From: Zoroaster sp. YZ-2022
Taxonomy: Eukaryota > Echinodermata > Asteroidea > Forcipulatida > Zoroasteridae
Direction of reading: 5' to 3'
Assembly (NCBI GenBank): GCA_029582265.1
Contig: CM055816.1
Span: 35,552,891-35,616,890, forward strand
Length of the DNA: 64,000 nt
This document shows positions 30,150 through 42,333 of this stretch, piece after piece (the first letter of the stretch is position 1; each line of letters starts with the position of its first letter). The notes beneath the pieces are model-generated. The model ran no database searches and was not told where the DNA came from. It saw nothing but the letters and a program-made list of their open reading frames with translations. The position numbers and the translations under genes are program-made.

Positions 30150-31537
30150 ACCATACAGGGTACATGAAATAACATGCAAATAATATACATTGCCTGCAAA
30201 ATACAAGTTAAAAGTATAATACATTTTCATTAAGTTATCATTAATTAATTTTTTTTTATTCCAATTGCCGATTTTGACCAAACAAAATAAACCACACAGT
30301 TTAGACAAATAGTCAGATGATACAAGTATGCTAAAATGTTCTGTACACATACATACATGTACATGTAACATGAATAAGCTTCATAAATGGTGGTTATGCA
30401 TACATGTGTTTGCCATTTTAAGAATTTGTCGAACGTATGCACCACAAGAAACAAAACCTTTCCCCTCCACTGGTATGATTCCCTGGAGTTTTCCTCCATG
30501 TAACTTTTTATAGTATTTTGACTGTACTACATTTGTGTACATGCTCGTACATGTATTTGATTGTTTTATGGCCCACCAGCTGCTTTGTCAGGTTGTTAAT
30601 AAACCATCATTAATAATATTCTACAAGTGAAATTTCTCATATGATCTTTCCTCTGAGGAAAATCACAGATAATCTCTAATACACAGGGGTCAAAATTACC
30701 ACTAGTCTGCTAGACCGAGGCTAGTGGTTTTAGCAGCGGGACTACTTGCTGCTGGGATTTGGGTAGTCCGATGGGATAGTGAAATAAAAGTATGCAAAAT
30801 ACATTCAGTATGATCTCAGCAAGAACATGATTCTCACCAGCTCATGGTTAATTTCTTTTTCTTGTAAATTTATATTCACCTTTTTTTCAGGACTACTAAA
30901 CAATAAGAACTAGTACAATTTTGACATTACTAGTCCTGTGGGCTACCGTACAATTCAAGTTAATTTCAACTCCTGAATACATGTAAGTTTGCCCAGGAGA
31001 AATAATTAAACACTTATTTAAAATTACATGTACATGTAAAATTCAAAGGATAAGATTACAAAGGTTGCACACAGCATTTATGATATGATGATTTCACCTG
31101 GACAATTCAATTTTGATTAGATTGCCATACTGTGCACAGTGTGTGTAGCTAATTGAGATTTTAAATGTGACATCACACAAACAAATCCAACACTGCATGA
31201 ATGAAAGTTGAAATACAGTAATTATTAGTGCACGCCGTAACATTATACATTCACTTGTTTGATTAAAGATGTATTGCCCATGTTTTACCAGCATTTTCCG
31301 AAGATTTTAAATTTTTTTAAACATTGAAAAATTCCTTTTAGAAAGGAAAACAGATACTTTGAAATGAGATATTTCACAAAATAGGCGTCAGGTTTGGTTA
31401 AACAGTAAAAAAGTGCAAAAACATTATTTATGGTTAGGACTCGCCATACTTTCATTTTGTAAACTCACAATTATTTTGAGAAATGTGTCATTTAAAAGCA
31501 ATTTGTATTCACTTCCTCAAGTGAAATAATGTTTGTC

Positions 31538-31640
31538 TGAATCCCGCCCGAGTCGCCTGTGAATTTTTTTCCCAACAGACACTCGGAAAGCACTGAGTGT
31601 ACAGTGCTATATACACATGTCGGTGTAGGGCAAAATTAAA
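31538..31640 (+). repeat. SINE fragment
   Basis: Starts GAATCCCGCCCGAGTCGCC and runs through the ACTCGGAAAGCACTGAG hairpin to GTAGGGCAAAATT, the 3' part of the SINE seen at 541-990. The tRNA head is missing. Mirrored at 48461-48560. Confidence 0.6.
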
Positions 31641-32058
31641 ATCAATTGAAATAACAATGTTCAGATGAAAAATAAAATTTCTGTTAAAATAGCAAAATAC
31701 ACGGGCGATACATCTTTAAGTCTATTATGTTGTTATAAATAATGTCTATTTTTTTTAAAGTCTCATTTTATAGTATCATTTTAAACTCCACAATTTGTTG
31801 AAACAACCAAAAACAAAACACCAGCTTGAGCATGAAAAAAACATGTTTTAAGTGATGCAAATAATCAAAATAAATTAGTGAAATAAACTTTAAAAAAAAA
31901 TACATATATTGCAATGCTAGTTACAGCTAAATCTTTTGAAACGGAAGGATGCACATTGATGGTTCTGGTGCCGTTTCATGCAAATTAATTCACAAACACA
32001 CACTTTATTGTATCATGATGCTGACAATGACGATGATGAGAATAACATAAGTACACAC

Positions 32059-32391
32059 CATTGACATCCACGGTGATATTGACTGATGGGAATGGAGCCT
32101 TTGACTCTGAAGTGCTTGCTTCACATTTCAACTCCTTTCTGTGATAATCTCTTGTAGGTGTAAATGTCCAGTCCCCTGTAGTGTTAACCAGTTTATCAAC
32201 CACGCCGGAGATAGAGTTGATGGTTAAATTTGATACACCATCAAGAAACCACTCGATGTTTGCAGCCGGTCTGGTACCCTGTACCTTACATGTGAAGGTG
32301 TGTTCTGTACTCTGGTTTACAGGCACTATAGCTCCTTGGACTAGTTCACCTCTGGTATCGGTCAGTGACAACGATGATGCTTTTGGTGGCA
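32059..32391 (-). CDS. Ig-domain exon of the left Ig/FN3 gene
   Basis: A 333-bp exon with the Ig hallmarks HTFTCKVQGTRPAANIEWF (first Cys and core Trp) and RKELKCEAST (second Cys). The acceptor is CTTTAG and the donor is CAATG followed by GTGTGTAC. Length divides by three, phase 1. The other arm has close relatives at 46347-46685 and, more diverged, 42334-42666, so this domain type is duplicated within the gene. Confidence 0.85.
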
Positions 32392-33283
32392 CTAAAGAAA
32401 AAAGAAAAAAATAAATAAAATGAATCAACTACATGCACATTTGACTTGTACTGTGTGTTATACATGTACCCCAAACAACGTGTTCACATTTAATTTACAG
32501 AAGTTCAATACTGTACAGTATAGTATTTACAGGTGTCAATTAATTCATTTATTTAATCAATTTTATTGATTGATTTTATTTATTAATAAAAAGGTTTCCT
32601 GAAGAATGTACATGTACATGTACAAGTGTATGACACTTTGGGTAGCTGCATATCCAAAATGATATCGAAATAACATTTTGTACAATGTACATGTATGTTA
32701 CAAATTATGTATTAATGTTGTGGTGTATAACACATACATCTTTCATTACATTGCATTCATAAATGCCCTGGAAGACAGTTTAAAATAATCTTACTGGACA
32801 AAAAGTAATCATGTGAGGGTGTATTAACGGATGGTATAGAGTGGCTTATCAAAATCAAAACAGCGCATATGTTCCAGCGGTTCGCCAGCTGTTTTGTGCA
32901 ATGCGAGACGCGGATTTCAACCAATCAGGAGTGACGAAGATTGGCATCCTGTGCCTGACTCATACTTTGGAAATATTTTGTGTATTTCTATTTTACTTTA
33001 TTAAACAACATTTTTATTTTTCTTAACATTTTGAATGGTAATAACAGTTTGACGCTAGGTCTTTACCACAAGTTAACAACCGGTTTTGAGTGTGATCGCC
33101 TGTGACATGTCCAAAACCGGTCATTAACCTGCACTAAAGACCACGTGACAAACTGTTATTCCCTTACACCGAAGGATACATTATTTTCCCTGACATGGCC
33201 TCCAGACTACTGCCATGTTACTGGTTCTTGACCAATGAAATTACACTTCATATAATGTATTTTAAAAATGAAGTTTTTTTTAC
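32392..33283. other. Intron with an inverted-repeat element
   Basis: Non-coding. Bases 33043-33164 form a hairpin of the GGTCTTT...ACCGGTTTTG family also seen at 7424 and 45468. The rest mirrors 45.4-46.3 kb. Confidence 0.55.
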
Positions 33284-33613
33284 CTTTAACATCAAGCATG
33301 ACACTGACACTGATCCCAGAGTGGCCATCCTTGTTTGATGCTTGACACTGTAACATCTGTCCATGATAACTCCAAGTAGCTGATAATGTAGCTGTACTGG
33401 TGCTTGTAGTGAATCCATCGGCATCAGTGATATTATGGTTGTCATAAGATGTTAAAACCCGAGTCCCAACAGTCCAATTGAATGATGCTGCTGGGTTGAT
33501 GTCTGGTACCCGGCATGTGTACTGATGATCTTCTCCTTCCACAAGATATGATGTATCCCTAGATGTGTAATTACGTCCAGTTGGGTCGGACATGGTGATG
33601 ATTGTAGGGAATG
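33284..33613 (-). CDS. Ig-domain exon of the left Ig/FN3 gene, intact version
   Basis: A 330-bp exon encoding an Ig domain with the first cysteine in HQYTCRVPDINPAASFNW and the second in GQMLQCQASNKDGHSG. The acceptor is TTACAG and the donor is AAAG followed by GTAAAA. It is the most upstream exon of the left copy inside the window; earlier exons would lie toward the N gap. The counterpart at 43312-45347 is broken by a deletion and a transposon, so this is the intact version. Confidence 0.85.
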
Positions 33614-33947
33614 CTGTAACAAAACAATAATGTGCAGGGTCGCGGCGATATACACGGGCATATTATGTACGCATCAGGCCTGGTTTTTTAAATTGTTTTA
33701 ATTTGCCATCTTGGATTTTCAAGTGTATAATGGTAGCCAGCCTGTGATTGGTTCATAGTAATTTTATCATCAAACTCTAACCAATGACAATGCACCTTGC
33801 ACAATTTGAAACATGATCCATCGCTCAAGAAGGTGCTATGAAACAAGATAGCAATCTCTTGCAGCAATGTAGCAACATTGTTTTGATCTACAACTATATA
33901 ACCCTCTGAAATCCATCAACATTGTTTTAATTAATCAACAAAATACA

Positions 33948-33986
<39 letters not shown>

Positions 33987-34682
33987 TGGACTTATATAGC
34001 GCACCAAACTGGTGCTCAAGGCGCATTATATTATTACCCCCGCTCATCAGGCTCATAAATCATTCCTGAAACCATCTCAGCTCCCAGGGGAGTTTACAGC
34101 TCAATTGCTGCCATTACAGCGCATATACATCAAACACAACAACCAACTCTGCCCTCACAGGTACCATTTACCCCTGGGTGAAGAGAAGCAATTATGGTAA
34201 AGTGTCTTGCTCAAGGACACAAGCACCATAGTCACGGTTAGGATTCGAACCCACATTCTGACGACTCAGCCAACAGAACACAAATCCGATGCACTAAACC
34301 ACTCGACCAGGTATTCCATCATTAGCCATCATTCATAACACAAATATGTAACTTCTAATCTTTATTTTCCTGCCCTTATTTTGTATTTTAACAATTATAC
34401 TAAGGTTTTAATTTGGATTTCATAAATTACATTTTAACATAATTTAAGAATGCCTACGAGTTATCTCAATCATGGAATTTCCACAGGGTGAACAAAATCG
34501 GAAGAGGGGACGATCATCCAGATCCAGACAGACATTGATCATGGGGTACGAGCAGACATTGTCTAGTGCATGTATATCGAGCGAAGAGTGACAGTGTATC
34601 AAGAAGAGATCGAGTGCCTACCAAGCGGAAGGGACTCAGTGTGAACAGAGCAGAGATCGAGAGCGCATCAACCAGAGATCGA
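33614..34682. other. Intron or upstream region with a SINE
   Basis: Holds an (AAT)n tract and tRNA-derived SINE (33950-34315) and nothing else recognised. The last 180 bp before the gap are rich in GATCGAG-like words (CGAGAGCGCATCAACC) and could be the edge of a repeat that collapsed in the assembly. Confidence 0.5.
33950..34315 (-). repeat. Second tRNA-derived SINE family with (AAT)n tail
   Basis: On the minus strand the head shows a TGGTCGAGTGGTTTAG A-box-like region and a GTGGGTTCGAATCC B-box, followed by a body with CCTTGAGCAAGACACTTTACC and ending in an (ATT)n tract at 33951-33985. It is distinct from the 541-990 family. Confidence 0.7.
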
Positions 34683-35182
34683 NNNNNNNNNNNNNNNNNN
34701 NNNNNNNNNNNNNNNNNNNNNNNNNNNNNNNNNNNNNNNNNNNNNNNNNNNNNNNNNNNNNNNNNNNNNNNNNNNNNNNNNNNNNNNNNNNNNNNNNNNN
34801 NNNNNNNNNNNNNNNNNNNNNNNNNNNNNNNNNNNNNNNNNNNNNNNNNNNNNNNNNNNNNNNNNNNNNNNNNNNNNNNNNNNNNNNNNNNNNNNNNNNN
34901 NNNNNNNNNNNNNNNNNNNNNNNNNNNNNNNNNNNNNNNNNNNNNNNNNNNNNNNNNNNNNNNNNNNNNNNNNNNNNNNNNNNNNNNNNNNNNNNNNNNN
35001 NNNNNNNNNNNNNNNNNNNNNNNNNNNNNNNNNNNNNNNNNNNNNNNNNNNNNNNNNNNNNNNNNNNNNNNNNNNNNNNNNNNNNNNNNNNNNNNNNNNN
35101 NNNNNNNNNNNNNNNNNNNNNNNNNNNNNNNNNNNNNNNNNNNNNNNNNNNNNNNNNNNNNNNNNNNNNNNNNNNNNNNNNN
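34683..35182. other. Assembly gap, exactly 500 N
   Basis: A gap of round length is a scaffold placeholder, so true distance across it is unknown. It lies near the centre of the inverted duplication. Confidence 0.99.
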
Positions 35183-36858
35183 AATTTAAATATGACTGCT
35201 ACCTAAGAAAATGTATTTTATAGTGGCCCTATATGTTGTATTTTTATAATTTGATTATATTTTTTGTACAGCATCATTGACAAAGATAGTATTAGGCACG
35301 AAATACACTAGTACTCATTTCAAAATACCTACGTTTCAGTGGACACCATATTTAATGATAACATCACTTTTCTTTGACACACTATATAAACCTGAGCCAT
35401 ACAACATTTAATAACAGTCCACAGAATGTCTTTGCACATCATTAAAAAAAATGGCAGAGAACTTGTTCACAAAAAAACCTGGGTGACGAAAAGTCTACCA
35501 TCTTATGGATGCATTCAGTCCCTTTCATGTTTGTTTCAATGCATGTTTTGTTCAAGTTGAGTTTTTCTTGACTTCTGACAGAGTAGATAAGTTGGCAGAG
35601 CCTGTATGTTTATGTGAAATTCATCACAACATAATGTTATGAAGTATTATTAAACAATACAGACTTGTTCACAATTTTTTCTGCTTCATTGGCATGATGA
35701 AATTTAGTACCTACGTTTTCATGGACACCGTGTCTATGTGCCATTCAGTGCAATCAGTATGTAAGAAAAAAGAAAGAAAAAAACAGCGCCTTGTCATACA
35801 TGTACATGTACATGTAGGTCTTTTTATGTCCGATGAAGTTAATCAAGTACATGTAAGACTGTCATCAAGGAGTGTACATTTCACAATTCCAAACTGTTTA
35901 ATGTAGAAATAATCTATCACAGAATGGTACCTACGCATGTACATTGCAGGGACACCATATCCATGTGACACTCCTACGTTGGCAGATAGTAAAACAAATT
36001 TAAAATACAAATATTCACAAACTTAAACCTAGTTAAGATGCAGGCCATTATGCAATATAATTACTATCCAATATTCTACATTTTATTATCCTCAACTGTT
36101 CAATGTAGAAATAATCTATCAGAGAATGGTACGTACATGTACGTGATGATGGGGACACCACACAAACAGACGTCTCTAGCTAGCAGTACGAATGGAAAAT
36201 TACATTGACCTTTGTACCCACATGAAGCTGCAAGGCATAGTGCCCTGTCATGACAGGCGCGTTCTCAATGTTGGGATTGTTTGTTTTATAGCTGTCGGAA
36301 AGTATACCTACGTGATTAATATGTGTAGGGACACCATGAATGGGTCTGCTGTTTTTAAGATTCGTGCACGGAAAACTAAGTAGAGTTTGTTTTATATAAT
36401 GTTTTCTGTGTAAACTAGAATCACTAATTACAATTGTGGGACACTCTGATTTATTATTTAATTAATGTTATAGATGATCAACATCATAATACCAACATTT
36501 TACAGATTTTTTTAAGGGGACACCACGCATCACGTAGGTAAGCGTGATTTTATTGTGCTGTGAAAAAAAAATGGAGCAGTGTTTGAATGCAAATTACTAT
36601 TTTCTGGAAGGTTGAGAATGTCTTTAAAATTAATACATGCATTTTCTTAATTGTTATTTTTCTTCACTAAAAGAAAACCGGCAGTATTTTTGTTTGTGTT
36701 TTGTTGTAACACAAACAAGTCTTTAAAAAGGGGGTACACCACAAGAAACTGAAATAAATCTCACATACAGGAATTATTTTGTATTTATTTTTTCCTCCTA
36801 ACAATAATGCTTAACAATTGACTAAAACATGTATTTAAATAAAATTGATTTTAAAGTC
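35183..36858. other. Gene-free region with degenerate CCTACG...GGGACACC units
   Basis: No exon. The pair CCTACG (or ACGTAC) followed within about 20-30 bp by GGACACC recurs near 35326, 35708, 35927, 36128 and 36306, with an inverted-looking variant near 36520. Two of these share the preceding AATCTATCA and AGAATGGTAC and are spaced about 200 bp apart. This is an old tandem or transposon-derived repeat. Confidence 0.5.
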
Positions 36859-37965
36859 TTAAAGGCACCTGGCACTGGTATTTTGTCCAAATGTAGCTTT
36901 TGTGATAAATATATACATTTTTATGAGTGGAATGTGAATAAACAAGTAACTAAGGTTACAGAAATAGTGGTTTTATTGTATTTACGACTTTAGAATAGGC
37001 CCCCCCTTTACATTGACACATGGTGGCGCTGTTCGTGACGTCATTCGAGGCAGGGATATTTGAAGAGAAAATGTGTAGTCTGACACATTGGTCATTGCAC
37101 TATAGTCTATACACAACTGTCAAGTCTGTCATGAACTGCCAGCACACATACTTACAAAATGTATGCCTAACCTGTAACCTAGTTTCAGATGAAACGACAA
37201 CGTAAAACAAGGCCCAATGGGAAGCATGCAAGTTTTCACGATATAGGTGCAGCAATGCCGCTAGTGCTACGAAAACGGTACCTACTGACTATAACGTTAC
37301 ATGTACATGTATAAAGAAAACACAACATGCACATGGATTTTTTCACGTTTGGCAAATGCTCCTGTAGGTTTGTCACGTCTTTCGGGTTGCTTCTTAGATT
37401 TCCCACTAACTGGGAATATGGTTGGGATGGCGTCATGTTTCAGAATTACTTTTTTTGTCATGTCAAATGTGTGGTACATCCCGGATTCGAAACACGACGG
37501 CTCGAAGTGGTCACTGCATAGCGCTGAAAACGACTCGGAACGGACCACTTTGCCCTCGTTATCCTGACTTTCGCTGCCCATAACCGCCTATATTTGGGAT
37601 CAGCTGGAAACAGATGCAGGCTGACCCCATCTTTAGTTGTTTTGTTGCATCCAGCAGCAATACACCTGGTCGGCATTGCTGGGAAAATGCCGGAAAAATG
37701 CCTTTTTTTATAACAAACCAACCACACGTGTGTAAACACAGGCAATTCTCGAGGGCGTCGAGGGGGGTCGATGTTCCATCAGCGGCGAATCCTTCCTCGA
37801 ATGACGTCACAAAAAGGGATGGGCGGAGTCACCCTACAAACAACTTCATATTGTTTTTAAACATATAAATCCTGACAAATAATCACTCAAACAATTTGTT
37901 TATTGTTAATACACATATACTTTATTGTTTAAATCAATAAAAAACCTATTGCCAGGTGCCTTTAA
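36859..37965. mobile_element. 1.1-kb inverted-repeat transposon carrying a THAP fragment
   Basis: TTAA at 36859-36862 is followed by AGGCACCTGGCA, and TGCCAGGTGCCT is followed by TTAA at 37962-37965. Sub-terminal GACGTCATTCGAGG (37038) and CCTCGAATGACGTC (37795) are also inverted. Duplication could be TTAA or TAA, so the superfamily is open. The interior holds a THAP-domain coding fragment on the minus strand. It is non-autonomous as seen. Confidence 0.6.
37297..37676 (-). pseudogene. THAP zinc-finger domain fragment, one frameshift
   Basis: ATG 37676 begins MPTRCIAAGCNKTTKDGVSL and continues with HLFPADPKYRRLW, which match the first half of a THAP domain (C-x4-C pair and the conserved Pro and Trp). 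The overlapping next frame supplies ALCSDHFEPSCF and VILKHDAIPTIFP, the C-x2-H pair and closing Pro-Thr-x-Phe of the same domain. A one-base shift lies between the halves at about 37530-37580. THAP domains bind DNA and occur in P-type and some Harbinger transposases as well as host factors. It lies inside an inverted-repeat element, so a captured or residual transposase exon is likely. Confidence 0.75.
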
Positions 37966-39347
37966 GTGGAAAAAAATGCTGTAAAAAGAGACATCCCTGT
38001 AAAAGTGGTTTTGTCCCAACCTGGTGGAATGACCCAACTATGTAGTAATGTAGTTTGAGGAAGCCGACAAGTCAGGCTGGCTGGCTGTGACTGCAGCGAC
38101 TGTTACCTGCAATAATGCATTGCCTTTACACAACATAAAAATTGCGGTCGTGAACTGTTCGTGAACTGTTCGTGAACTATTCGCGAATACTATTCGCGAG
38201 CAATGCTGCCAATTGTACTGTTCTGTCCAGGCACTGCTGGTAGTTGTACGCATTGTAGTATTCGCGAATAGTACTCACGAGTAGTGCCTTTGAGGGAGCC
38301 GACAGGGCAGCCTGGATGGCTGTGACTGCATCGACTGTAAAAGTAGCATAAACTTAAAAGTAGCATAAACTGAAGGTAATTACTAATTAAATTTGAACAC
38401 TACAAAATCATGTAACGTTTTTGTTTTTTAAAGAAAAGCTGGAGATGATGAATTAATGATTAAACAACTGCGATTAATGTTTCATGTTGTTTATTTATTA
38501 CACATCGATTTGTTTGAAAATGTCAATTTATTTTCATAAATATTAACTACGAAAAGCATGGTCTTTGGTCACTGTCTTTCGCATTGCTGGTGTAATTGCC
38601 TTTGCACTTGCAGGTAACGTAGGTCTACTGATGAGTAATGATAAATCCCACCGATCCACTTATTGCATGACGTAATTGTTTGCCACGCCCCATTTGGTTC
38701 CCAAGAAAAGTTTGTCCAATAATGATAACGTAATTTGCAGTGAGCACAAGTCAATCACAAAACACATAGGCCGTCATACAAAATCAGTTCAGGGTACACT
38801 CACCACATGCGTGCCTGAACCAAATAGGCAAGGTTTTTAGGCATAGTGCGGGGCACACTGCGGAAGCTAGCTTTGGACGTAAACAACGAACACGTCTAAA
38901 AAGTGGCCCCTGCATGAGCATAAACACGTACTGCTTGCATGGTTATTTATTTTGTGTATATGACTAGGCTAATCGATTTGAAATAACAGGGGTGACCGTC
39001 AACTTATTGGTATTTCTTAACGGCGACTTAAATATAAACAAGATCTATTCAATGCGTTCATTTTATGGGGTTTAGGTGGACTTCCCTCTGTTGACATGGG
39101 ATGAACGTAACTGCGCGTGACTTAGCATGTGCTCAGTGTGCACTGTTAATGCTAATTTGTGCTGGAAGTTTCCCACGCTGCCAGAGTAATAACTCGATGG
39201 CGATTGGATTTTCACTTACGAAAATGTATTATTTCGAGTACAATTTTGCCAGAAATAAAGAAAAAACAACAACAGGCATGAAAGAGCTTAATGTATGTGT
39301 TTGTTTATTGTCTGAATGTTACAAATAGGCCAGAAATTACTATCAAA
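37966..39347. other. Gene-free region with a duplicated GCCGACA...GCTGTGACTGCA segment
   Basis: The segment around 38056-38110 recurs at 38290-38340 (GGAGCCGACAGGGCAG against GGAAGCCGACAAGTCAG, both followed by GGCTGTGACTGCA). Between them are palindromic TATTCGCGAATA-type words. No exon recognised. Confidence 0.5.
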
Positions 39348-40505
39348 GGGCAGTTCCACGCCAAATGGGGCAAAACATCAACAATTTCAAACTTACAGTC
39401 CTGACTTCAACAAAATTAGTATCAAATGAAAGCTTAAAATCTGTATTTTCCAGATATGTAAACAAAAATTCAAATTTTGAACATTAAATACCTGAAATTT
39501 AATTTTTCGTGATTATTATCGCAAAATTGTAAAAAAATTGTAAAAACACTTAAATTAATTATTGTTCAAATTATTCCTTAAATAAGACAATAGAAACTAA
39601 ATTTAATGATGATGTGAGGATGAAGTATAGATTAAATTAATAAAATTAAAATTTTCACAATCTGAATTTTTTGCATAATAAATTGGGATTAATCGCATAA
39701 TTAATAAATTGTCACTCCGTTACCGAAAAAATGCCATTTTTTAGAATAATTAAAAAAATCAAAGTATGAGATCAATGAAATTTTCTGGCCAAATCAACTT
39801 AACATAAGCCTAATAAAAGCACTTAATTAGGAAATCTGTGTAACATTTGTTTAGTAATTAAAATCATATTAATTAGGTCACTCCGTTACTATTCGGTAAC
39901 GGAGTGACATCCCATTGCATAATACACACATCTTACATTTTCTGCTGCTGTGTATTCAGAATTTCTACCTAGATGCATTCATGTGACTATCATGTGTGAA
40001 ATAAATGGTGTTGCATGTGGACTGTACATGTTTGGAACATTTGGAACATTTTATTATAGAAGTTGAGTGCATAATTAAATATGTCATGCATATATTAGGC
40101 CAATCAAAACAATGCTTTTGGAATGAATATTCATTTTTTAAAGAAATTGGTGGGAAGTTAAATTGTTTGAGCGTCATGGATTAAGGCATTGTATGCTGTT
40201 CATTATTGAGGATAGACACAGGTTCTTGGCTAACTACGGTGAAAAGTTACAGATACAGTAAGTGAGTACACTTTGTTCCTAATTTCAGTGCTTGGAACAA
40301 CAAAATGAATGTTATTTGTGATTTTATAAGAAACATTTTAAGTTACAATATGTTTTTTTTATACAAACTTGAGTCTCATCTCTGCTATCCTGGCTTTGTC
40401 CAGCCAAACTTTTAATGGTAGAATAACCTTTGAAAACATGAGTATTTTGTTTATTTAATTGTACATGTACATGTAGCTACATACATTTACATGTACTTCT
40501 GTTTA

Positions 40506-40775
40506 TTAACCTTAACCACCCCATATCCTCCAAAATCCTCAAAGAGGCACTTTTTGGGGAAAAATTCATCACTGTTGGAAACTGGTACTTTCACCTATTC
40601 AAATGGGACAAAATTACTACCTGGCAAAAAGTACAGGCCATAAGTGCTGAATATGAAAGATCAACGAAAATGCATGGTGCATTTGGAAGATAAGGCATGT
40701 TTCCAAAAGTGCACTGGAGGATTTGGGAGGATTCAGGAAGGTTCCTAGCCAGAATACCAAGGGGGTTAGGGTTAA
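40506..40775. mobile_element. TTAA-flanked MITE of the CCCTAAC family
   Basis: Same family as 4525, 56509 and 59732, flanked by TTAA and ending GGTTAGGG. It contains the shared core around GGCACTTTTTGGGG and AAGTACAGGCCATAAGTGCT. Non-coding; nested in the GTCACTCCGTTACC element. Confidence 0.65.
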
Positions 40776-41119
40776 TTGTAGTAACACACACATTGTATTA
40801 TAATACAAGTATAAGTATGCCATTTTAACCCAAGACATGTACACATACAAAAGCAACTTTTTGCAAGTATTCTGTATTATTAAAATATTTTACAAAGGTG
40901 TGTTATTGATTCTTCATATTCATGTCCTCAGTATGCCTTTATCGAGTGTCAAAAAACAGCATAGATATAGGGGAAAAATCATGAAAAGCTGCAAGAAAGA
41001 TGAATACTTGTTGAAAGATAGAATGTAAGAAAGCAAGGAGGGCCACTGCTACATAGAAATGTGCATACATGTACATGTACCAGTTCCAATTTCGTAATGA
41101 CTTGGCATAAATGCAGACC

Positions 41120-41156
41120 TGTACATGTACATGTACATGTACATGTACATGTACAT
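41120..41156. repeat. (ACATGT)n microsatellite
   Basis: Six perfect hexamers. One of many in the host sequence. Confidence 0.9.
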
Positions 41157-41777
41157 TATAAAGTAAAATAGTATCAAATGTCAACTTCTTTTTTTCTATT
41201 AATTACCCCCACATCCCTCATTATATTACTTACTTATCAAATATTACTTTTATTTTAATAACTCACTTAAATAAAACATTGACTTCAGGTATTACGTAAA
41301 TTATTTGGCAGCACATATTATTGTTTTGTATATCATTGTACAGTGTATGTGGTAGTACATTTTGTCACTCCGTTACCGTCACTCCGTTACCAGACACAAA
41401 ATCGTTAAGGATATTGTATAATTTTTTTAGCCAATCATTTTTTTAAAGTGGGGTATCATATTAAAGCTTATGCTTTGTACTTTAATATTGACACCATAGA
41501 CAACTCTGAAACCATTTCATTTCACAGGGTTTTCATAGTGAGTAAATGAGCAAAAAACGCATGTCCATTCAGCGTCACTCCGTTACCAGGGAAAGAAATA
41601 TTCATAATTAATTAATGGAAGTGGAAAAGAAAATAAACAAATACACACTGACAGATACAAGTACTAGGTAGTTAAATGTTACCAAACTTTCAGGATTAAT
41701 CAATAAACTCTTTGTGATAAATGTGTTTAAAATCTGAAAAATGTGTTTTGGTGTCACTCCGTTACCGTGGAATTGCC

Positions 41778-42333
41778 CCAAAGCAATTGTTTTTAATGTT
41801 TTAGTACTTTTATAAACCGCGGGGAAAAATGGACAACTATTCGCGAATAGTCGATTATTCGCGAAAAGTTGCGCGCGATTCATCGAATAGTAAATTTTTA
41901 CTATTCGCCCAGGCCTAGTACATACATGTACAAGCCTGCTGTCCTTTCCAAGTAATCTTACAAAATCAACTGTGTGCCACCCAAGGCCACTGTAAATGTT
42001 TGAACATACTGTACATGTATTAGTATTGGCCTGCAATGTATCGATGGGAGACCACCTTTTAATACCCTGCAATCTCAGTGGTGTGACAGTGCACAGAAGG
42101 GTAACCATAGGAGGCCACTGGCAACAGCTAATGGCTTAGAGTGGCCTGAATGGGTTGATTCAAAAATTGCACTGATTGTAGGAGGGTTAAAGAATACAAA
42201 AGGAAATATGTGTACATGTACACTAGTACATTGTTGTGTAATGATCATAATGTACAGTACATGAATTTATTTGTAATTGGCAATAATAATATTTTGAATG
42301 TATTCTGAAAGAAAATTTGTTCTCATTCTTTAG
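41778..42333. other. Gene-free region upstream of the first right-arm Ig exon
   Basis: Contains TATTCGCGAATAGT palindromes (41835-41900) and the end-like CGCCCAGGCCTAG at about 41908, which resembles a hAT terminus, but no partner end was found. The last bases are a polypyrimidine tract with an AG acceptor at 42332-42333. Confidence 0.45.

Larger units (their letters stand above)
27938..32058. other. Intron with MITE, SINE fragment and minisatellite seed
   Basis: No exon recognised. It holds a small MITE (28395-28484), a copy of the GATCCAGCAATTTTGGC dispersed repeat (28860-29190), the minisatellite seed (30126-30149), ACATGT tracts and a SINE fragment (31538-31640). Much of it is mirrored by 48.1-55.9 kb. 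Confidence 0.55.
2090..33670 (-). repeat. Left arm of a large inverted duplication
   Basis: Exons and much of the intron sequence reappear in inverted order at about 43.3-62.4 kb. Matching landmarks include the FN3 exon, both later Ig exons, the sequence around 30.1 kb and the sequence around 2.1-2.3 kb. The arm is longer than its partner in the 5498-27629 intron because it carries the Polinton. Limits are approximate, since I aligned only by eye. Confidence 0.7.
39350..41777. mobile_element. Putative 2.4-kb transposon with GTCACTCCGTTACC motifs
   Basis: GGGCAGTTCCACG at about 39349 and CGTGGAATTGCCCC at about 41764 are imperfect inverted ends. The 14-mer GTCACTCCGTTACC occurs at 39711, 39877 (last base T), 41364, 41378, 41574 and 41753, with an inverted copy at 39895-39908. 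There is no coding frame of note. A TTAA MITE (40506-40775) is inserted in it. Target duplication is unclear. Confidence 0.45.

Noticed and set aside
34566..35189. 207-codon frame across the N gap
   Set aside because: Most of it is unknown bases; only 40 real codons with no domain.
39101..39328. Possible short host exon or peptide (75 codons)
   Set aside because: No splice pattern, domain or mirror copy supports it.
41835..41920. hAT element end at CGCCCAGGCCTAG with TTCGCGAATAG palindromes
   Set aside because: No matching left end with an 8-bp duplication was found nearby, so only a note is justified.
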